A stretch of 64,000 bases of DNA. It comes from Sciurus carolinensis. Taxonomy: Eukaryota; Chordata; Mammalia; Rodentia; Sciuridae. Location: NCBI RefSeq assembly GCF_902686445.1, contig NC_062223.1, forward strand, positions 39,774,998 through 39,838,997, written 5' to 3'. Below, in pieces: positions 58,001 to 64,000 of this stretch (positions within the stretch are counted from its first letter, which is position 1; every line of letters begins with the position of its first letter). The notes below the pieces were generated by a model. That model searched no databases, was not told where the DNA came from, and saw only the letters and a list, made by a program, of their open reading frames with translations. The translations under genes and the position numbers were made by a program.

Positions 58001-58154
58001 CTTCCTTAAAAGGACTCCCATAGCACAAGAAATAAAAGCAAGAATCAATAACTGGGACAGATTCAAACTAAATAGCTTTCTCTCAGCAAAGGAAACTATT
58101 AGCAATGTGAAGAGAGAGCCTACAGAGTGGGAGAAAATCTTTGCCACACATACT
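55030..58154 (+). pseudogene. L1 ORF2 (inverted middle segment), broken
   Basis: The endonuclease region is readable from about 55033 (QETHL-equivalent at about 55150; 55140-55331), then 55893-56138, 56627-56893 (reverse-transcriptase start [28 protein letters not shown]), 57001-57321 (active site FTDD at 57118-57129), 57327-57521 and 57555-57896. Several frameshifts and stops separate them. Compared with the 47-kb copy it keeps both active-site aspartates, so the two copies decayed independently. Confidence 0.85.
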
Positions 58155-58172
58155 ACTTTTCTCTCACAGCCT

Positions 58173-58865
58173 TTAAAATTCTGTCTTTATTTTGTATGTT
58201 ATGCATTTACATAATAATGTGCCTTGGTTTGGGTCTGTTGTAATTTTGTGTATTTGGAGTCCTATAAGCCTCTCATATTTGATTTTCCATTCATTCTTCA
58301 GATTTGGGAAATTTTCTGATATTATTTCATTGAATAGATTGTTCTTTCCTTTGGTTTGTTTCTCTGTGCCTTCCTGTATCCCAATAATTCTTAAATTTGG
58401 CCTTTTTGTGATATCCCATAATTCTTGTAGTTTCTGTTCATGATTTCTTTCCATCTTCTCTGTTTGGTCAACTTTGTTTTCAAGATTAAATATTTTTTTC
58501 TTCAATGTCTGAGGTTCTGTCTTCCAGGTGTTCTATTCTATTGGTTATTCTTTCTATGGAGTTCTTAATGTGGTTAATTGTTTCCTTCATTTCAAGGATT
58601 TTTGTCTGTTTTTTTTTTTTTTCAGTATCTCTAATTCTTTATTGAAATGATCTTTTGCTTCCTGTGTTTGCTCTTTTAACTGTTGAGTGGTGCAATCATT
58701 CAAAGCCTGCATTCGCTCTTTCATTTCATCATTTGCTTCTCTGATCATGTTAATTATGTACATTCTGAACTCCCTTTCTGACAGTTCTTCTACCAATCTG
58801 TCATTGGATTTTATTGCGGTAGCATCTAGGTTTGTTTGGGACATTTTCTTCCCTTGTTTTCTCAT
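58173..58865 (-). pseudogene. L1 ORF1 N-terminal two thirds, frameshifted
   Basis: On the minus strand: a 92-codon frame (58587-58865, start ATGAGAAAACAAGGGAAG as in the other copy) and a 110-codon frame (58173-58505) separated by a frameshift near the T run at 58611-58622. It contains one copy of the coiled-coil unit DEMKERMQALN and keeps TTQQL, which the 47-kb copy has lost. The frame is cut at 58155 by the inversion joint. Confidence 0.85.
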
Positions 58866-59275
58866 ATTGCTCAGGTATCAACCCCTCTGAAATATTGAAA
58901 CTCTGAAATATTGCAGATTTCCTCTATTGACTAATATTGTCTCTGTAGATTTCCAATAACTCACCTCTTAGCCTTCAGTAGCCTAAAGTCTTGGAGGAAC
59001 TTGATAAAGTGATGCTCCACAAGGAAGCTGCCGGCACCTCCACTTGTTGACTGATGGTCAGCCAAAGGGAGATTAGACTGCGGACTGGGGCACGTTTGAT
59101 CTGGACCTATGTCTCTGGTTCTACTGCACTGGTGGGAAAGTTTCGCCCAGCGGGAGGACTCACCTGGTGGGGAAGTTTTGCTGGGCAGCTTTCCTCTGAG
59201 AAGTTCCCTTCAGTCCTAAACTACTACCTGGACCGAGCAGCCCTCCTCTGCAACATTCCCAGGGGTCCTGACCTA

Positions 59276-59455
59276 CCTCCTGATAGTTTCCTTTGCTGAG
59301 AGAAAGCTTTTTAGTTTGAATCTATCCCAGTTGTAGATTCTTGCTTTTATTTCTTGTGCTATGGGAGTCCTTTTAAGGAAGTCTGATCCTAAGTCAACAT
59401 GTTGAAGATTTGGACCTACTTTTTCTTCTATAAGATGCAGGTTCTCTGGTATGAT
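59276..59455 (-). mobile_element. Extra L1 ORF2 fragment joined to the 5' end of the rearranged L1
   Basis: Minus-strand ORF2 sequence from 'agaacctgcatcttatagaa' to 'gcaaaggaaactatcag', close to the young copies (compare 57940-58100 and 51845-52010), joined at about 59276 to L1 5' UTR. It duplicates a piece that is also present in the inverted middle. It may be a template switch during insertion, or the inverted 5' part of the L1 that follows on the right. Confidence 0.75.
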
Positions 59456-60330
59456 TAAAGAAATGCAAATGAAAACAATGAGATATCACCTCTCTTTACC
59501 TATAGTGACACACAAACATATACGCCTATGAGATATGCATAGGTACAGCAGAAAATGGGCAGAAAGAACCTTCACACACTAATATGTGAATATAAATTAG
59601 TGCAGCTGCTGTGAAAAACAATGAAATTTTCTTAGAAATTAAAAACAGAACTACTCTATGACTTAGCAATGCCACCAATTGGTTTATATTCCACAGGGAA
59701 CAAAATCAGTATGTTGGAAAAACCTCTATGCTCCCACGTTTACTACAACACTACTCACAATAACCAAGACATAGAAGCAACTTCTGTTCCCACTAATTGA
59801 TGAACAGCTAAAGTGTTGAGCATATATACATAATGGAATCATGTTTAACCATAAAAAATGGAATCCTTACATCTGCCACACTGGATGGAACTGGTGGTCA
59901 TGAGTTTGAGTGAAATAAGGTAGGTGTGGAAAGAAAGGTCAATGTTGTACCACCTGAATCATATGGGGATTCTAAAAAGGTGATCTCATAGAAGTTGAAA
60001 AGAGAATACTAGTTACTAGAGCCTGGTTAATGTAGAAGGGAAGAGAGGTAGGGGAGTGTTGGTTAATGGGTACTAAGCTACAGAGAGATAGAAGAAATAA
60101 ATCCTGGTGTTCTATTGCCCACCAGTGTGACTATAAATCACAATAACATAATCTACATTTTGAAACACCTATAAAAAGTGATTTGAATGTTTTCACCAAA
60201 AGGGAATGACAAATGTTTTAAATAATTTTGCTTACCTTCATTTGAATGTTACATAACGTATACGTGGAGCAGAATGTTACATGGTCCCCACTAATTAGGG
60301 AGAATTTTACATATCAATTAAAATACTTAG
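59456..60330 (+). mobile_element. Old L1 3' end, plus strand
   Basis: It begins 'gattaaagaaatgcaaatga' and 'acaatgagatatcacctctc' and goes through a diverged ORF2 end (tacataatggaatcatgttt) to an old L1M-type 3' UTR near 60330. No open frame. Confidence 0.7.
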
Positions 60331-60909
60331 AAATGAAATATCCCCTACAGATAACAGGATTTTTGCATTGCGTGAGAATATGAACCAAATAACAAATAGA
60401 GTAATTGATCATTTCCTCTTAAGAACCTAGGTCCCTGGTTTAGGAAGAATACAGTTTACACTGCATTTGTAAAAGCATAACAATTATAACTTTTAATCAA
60501 TCAAGACAAATCATCAAATTTGAATAACCAGCATTTAGATTTAATATGCAATATACTATTTTATATTTTATCACACTACAAGTATTCTACTTTTCTTATT
60601 TAAAAGCCAAGGATAGTCAAGGTTGCCTTTTCTCCATTATGTCTCCTTCCTTTGGTGGGGGTGAAGTGGAATACGGAATAACTAGTCTGAAAGATCAGTG
60701 TTTCTTACTAAAAATTCAGATGTCTGGTTTTGTGCAGACTGATGAAATAAAAATATTTTGAGTAGAGACTAGGTATCTAAATTTGGAATTACCTTTTATT
60801 ATGCACATTGCAGTCTGAAAAATATCTGTATCACTCCTCCCTACACATCATGGTAGGAGATATTGTACCTATTCCGAGGTTCCAATTTAGATTGGTAGAG
60901 GAAGACTAG
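60331..60909. other. Unassigned stretch, no gene seen
   Basis: AT-rich; the 71-codon frame at 60546-60761 has no recognisable features. Confidence 0.4.
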
Positions 60910-61115
60910 TGCACTTACAGCTGAACACCTGAGTGTGAAATCTGTCTGTATTATTGATAAGATGTCTCCCTCCAGCTGACTCACGCTCTCAGATTCCATT
61001 TTCCTTGGTTATAAAATGGGATAATATATACTTCAAAATTTTGGGAGATGGTTAAGTTAAATGACTACATAAAATGCCTGGAACAGTGTCATAGTGAACA
61101 AATGTTACATGAACC
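60910..61115 (+). mobile_element. MIR SINE, plus strand
   Basis: 'cattttccttggttataaaa', 'tgggataatatatacttcaa' and 'atgcctggaacagtgtcat' follow the 3' half of MIR in order, ending near 'gtgaacaaatgttacatgaa'. Diverged but well ordered. Confidence 0.75.
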
Positions 61116-62372
61116 CAAATAATCAAACTGCCTCAGTCAATGTGACATTCACTTTCAGCAGAAAAATCTTTTCTGTTGAGTAAATGATCTCTTGAATTAC
61201 AAATGCTCCAGGATATTCTTGCTATTAATTTTATTCTGGTTATAGATTATGGTAACTTGTTTCTTTTTCTTTAACTCACTGACTTAGAAAAATTAATACT
61301 CATCCATTTGATAGCATAATGATTCCAATTAGGGAAATATAGTTAGAGCTCCTCTTTCTATATTATTCTGTAATATAATATGATGTATTCGATATCTTGT
61401 TTTCTTGAATTTTAACCAGCATGTTTTCACTGAAAGAATTCCAAGTACTTTGAAGGACTTATTCCGAGGTAAAATTAAGGGGAGATTTTAGCTGTGGAAA
61501 TTAAATTCAGTAAGAGAGAAACTCTATCTTCATTCATTCATTTTAGGATTTTCCTAGTTTATTTTTGCACCTCTCCTGGTGTCAAAAAAAGCATAAAATG
61601 TAAAAGTGCTGAGTGTTCAATTACTTTTCAATGGCCCATGTCAATAACTGTCTTCGAGAAGTTTAGATAAATACCCATCCTGAATTACTGTATTCCTGTG
61701 AAGTGATTGTGATTATAACTTCTGTTGTGTTCTGTTTGATTATAATTAATCAAGAGGCTTTTCTTAATAACCATCTAAAGAATGCTCCACTAAGTCCTAT
61801 TTTAAGCACAATTTTCAAAGACCTCATTTCTTCTCCAAAGGAATCTAGTTAGTAAGAAAAATCCCTGCATATAACCAAAAAATGGAGATGTAGCATGTCC
61901 TATTATACTAAACTGATTATGTGTAAGATATGAAAAAATAGTTATAAACAAAGTGTCAAATATTAGTACATAACAGGGAGGTAAATAGAATCTCTGATCA
62001 CTCAAAAGAATCTAACAGTCATTGAACACAAACTATGTTCCAGACAGTTTTATCTCATCTTTGCAACAACATTTTATTAGACAATGAAAGAAGAGACTGG
62101 TTTTACTGGAACTGAGCATTTTATGAATTTGTTTTTGTTTTTAATCAGGGTTTTCCATATCTCTGAAATATTGAAATACTCTTTGTTTTGGGGACTTGAA
62201 AACAATTTGTTTTGTGAGTGTGGGATCTGTCTAGAGAGTGACATATTTTGCAACCAGGGGTATTTTCTGTGGAGCTAGGGAGAGTAAGACTGATGGTTTA
62301 GGTCACACTGTTATTTAGTTCCAAGTTTATTCAGTGATAAATTCAAACTTGGGGAATGTCAGGCAATATATG
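61116..62372. other. Unassigned stretch, no gene seen
   Basis: No recognised repeat. The opposing frames near 61802-62278 lack protein-like features. Confidence 0.4.
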
Positions 62373-62380
62373 GAATAGAC

Positions 62381-62588
62381 CAGGGATCCATAAACTTTTT
62401 TTGTAAAGGGCCAGGTAAAATATATTTCAGGTTTTCTAGCCATGCAATCTCCTTTGCAGTTTTTCATCTCTGCTGTTGTAGCACAAAAACATAAACAGAC
62501 ATGCATGGCTATGTTCCAGTAATACTTTATTTGCATAATAAGGCAGTGGGCCAGATTTGGTCCTTGGGCCAATGTTTACTGCTTCCTG
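62381..62588 (+). mobile_element. hAT-type (Charlie-like) MITE with 8-bp target duplication
   Basis: The ends cagggatccataaac and gtttactgcttcctg are imperfect inverted repeats. The flanks gaatagac (62373-62380) and gcatagac (62589-62596) agree at 7 of 8 bases; 8 bp is the hAT target length. The inside ('tgtaaagggccaggtaaaat', 'gctgttgtagcacaaaa', 'ggccagatttggtccttggg') matches a common mammalian Charlie-derived MITE. It is non-coding; minus frames over it (62327-62783) are not genes. Confidence 0.85.
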
Positions 62589-62849
62589 GCATAGACATAA
62601 AATATGGCAATAAGCTTCATGCATGTGAAGAAGAATACTTGCTATAATAAAATTTGCTATGCTAAATTTTAATTGGGTGTGAGTGTGTTTTTTCTGTTTT
62701 TTGTTTTTTATTTTTATCCCATACCTCAAAAAAAAAAAAAAGAAAATTTTAGTCACGTCTTTACATCTGTTTTGTGTGTACATGGTCTTAGTCTTTATTA
62801 TTCTAATATCCCTTCACAAAACATCACATTCTTATGTGTGACAGCCAGT

Positions 62850-63242
62850 ATTTAACATGACACCAGTGTCCCTTGCCTTCTGGGATTCAGACCCTGTGTA
62901 TCCCCCTTCCCTTGCTGAATTAAACATGTGACCAATGCAATAAAATACAAATGAAGTTTCATTACTTCTGTGGACAGATAATTTTAAAATCATGGATTCC
63001 TCTTTACCTTCAGAGGTCTATATCCCCAAACATCATTTCTATTTCAATCTTGTGAGTGGCCTTTGGCCAGAACTCACAGCTGAGTCATTTTTCAATTCCT
63101 GATACACATAAAGTATACAAGATGTTGTTTTAAATCACTAAGTTTTGTAGCTTTTTCATCATTGGTAACTGATATACCATGTATATATTTTAAATCACTA
63201 AGTTTTGTAGCTTTTTCATCATTGGTAACTGATATACCATGT
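62850..63242 (+). mobile_element. MLT1-like MaLR LTR, plus strand, 3' end duplicated
   Basis: 'gggattcagaccctgtgtat', 'gaccaatgcaataaaatac' and 'gttgttttaaatcactaagt' fit the MLT1 LTR order. The 3' end is present twice through the 60-bp tandem duplication at 63128-63242. It is the plus-strand relative of 27195-27480. Confidence 0.75.
63128..63242 (+). repeat. Exact 60-bp tandem duplication
   Basis: The segment from tttaaatcactaagttttgt to aactgatataccatgt is repeated at a distance of exactly 60 bases, with about 55 bases identical by eye and five differing bases at the joint. The identity contrasts with the old age of the LTR it lies in, so the duplication is recent. Confidence 0.95.
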
Positions 63243-63447
63243 TACATATGAGAGGGTAGCAAACATTTTGTGTAATGGTGAAATGTTAAGTAACTTGAGA
63301 TTTACGTATCCTGTGATCTCTGCTCTAAGTTATTTTATTCTACCATTGTGCAGCAGTATCCATAAGCAACAAAGAAATTACTAGGAAACAAAGGTAGAAT
63401 CAATTTTATTTATTAAAAATTGATGTTGGGTCAGATTTGACCCTCCT

Positions 63448-63449
<2 letters not shown>

Positions 63450-63481
<32 letters not shown>

Positions 63482-63530
63482 AGAAAAGAAAAGAAGAGAA
63501 AAAGAAAAAAGAAAGAAAAGGAAGAGAAAC
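63450..63530 (+). repeat. (CA)-(A)n-(GA)-rich simple repeat
   Basis: A short CA run, then an A run of about 23 bases, then a GAAAA/GAGAA purine tract. It could be the tail of an unrecognised retroposon; nothing identifiable lies upstream. Confidence 0.85.
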
Positions 63531-64000
63531 AGGTTGAGAGACATCATCACAAAACTAGTACAAAATAAGATTACTTACAAAATAAGATTATCAGATTAGA
63601 AAGTCATAAGGATAGATATATATTTTCATTTTTTCAGCTATATATTTTACTTTTATTTACATTGACCCAAATTTTATATACAGTATTGAAGTTTGGAGGA
63701 ATTTTAGAATAAAATATACCCAATTTAACGGGAAGATTCTATGACTTATCTCACTGAATTTTCTGCAGCTATCCTGGAATTATTTTTGTAAGTTTTTAAT
63801 TTTAGTTGGAGAAAAAGATTTTAAAAAGTGCAATAAAGATGCCATGGGAAAGTTATTAGGAGGTATACTAGGTCTTGTTTTCTGTCAGTAGAAGGAAGAA
63901 CTCACCAAATTCATTCTCCTCTTCAATCATAGGGCACACTTCTCATGCGCAACCCATACTTCTTGATTATTTATGACACCAAGAGACTGATTTTAAAATG
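63531..64000. other. Unassigned AT-rich sequence
   Basis: No element or coding frame recognised up to the end of the window. A short local repeat ('aaaataagattac', 'aaaataagattat') is present at 63562-63592. Confidence 0.4.

Larger units (their letters stand above)
53812..59275 (-). mobile_element. Long L1, minus strand, with 3.45-kb internal inversion
   Basis: Read on the minus strand from the right: 59275-58155 is the 5' UTR and ORF1 down to 'agaattttaaaggctgtgag'. Then 54701-58154 is on the plus strand and carries ORF1 end to ORF2 ('gccacacatact'). Then 54700-53812 is minus again and carries the end of ORF2 and the 3' UTR. In L1 order the three parts are collinear, with roughly 14 bases missing at one joint and about 60 at the other. 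So an almost full-length L1 has had its middle turned round. All reading frames are broken. Confidence 0.85.

Overview
This is mammalian nuclear DNA with no host gene that I can support. It is AT-rich and built almost entirely of nested transposable elements of different ages. The likely source is a rodent, most probably a squirrel-family species (Sciuridae). That inference rests on two composite SINEs of the B1-dID/MEN type (9763-9965, 33068-33282), two tRNA-derived ID SINEs, and several closely related, young-looking L1 copies that share one 3' end. The species itself cannot be fixed from the sequence.

Layout. 1-6.5 kb: old L1 pieces on both strands, a MaLR LTR piece and short SINEs. 7-12.9 kb: an old plus-strand L1 carrying SINEs, microsatellites, a possible processed pseudogene and a young 5'-truncated L1 (10161-11491). 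12.9-20.4 kb: mostly unassigned sequence with MIR, MaLR and L1 tails. 20.8-22.6 kb: a second young truncated L1. 22.6-28.5 kb: unassigned apart from MaLR LTRs and a MIR. 28.5-31.4 kb: an old minus-strand L1 holding a solo LTR with a perfect 6-bp target duplication. 31.7-32.3 kb: a Tigger-like DNA transposon. 34.8-43.9 kb: an old minus-strand MaLR provirus split by a young endogenous retrovirus (35831-43090). 46.2-60.3 kb: an L1 cluster with a full-length plus-strand L1 (47194-53026), a second long L1 whose middle 3.45 kb is inverted (53812-59275), and older L1 around them. 60.3-64 kb: unassigned sequence with MIR, an hAT-type MITE and an MLT1-like LTR with an exact 60-bp tandem duplication.

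The most interesting object is the retrovirus at 35831-43090. Its two 366-bp LTRs differ at one base by eye, and it is flanked by the 6-bp duplication atgctg. It has a tRNA-Phe primer site (as in IAP elements), a leader of tandem repeats each carrying a GTAAGT motif, and about 5 kb of internal sequence without a recognisable gag, pro or pol. A frameshifted env remnant with a betaretrovirus-like transmembrane subunit follows, and then a polypurine tract. Between env and that tract lies a clear constitutive transport element (CTE) of the Mason-Pfizer type, with two copies each of ACGGGTAAGGA and CCTAAGACAGG in two-fold symmetric order. The near-identical LTRs around a defective body indicate a recent, non-autonomous element mobilised by proteins supplied in trans and possibly exported through NXF1/TAP.
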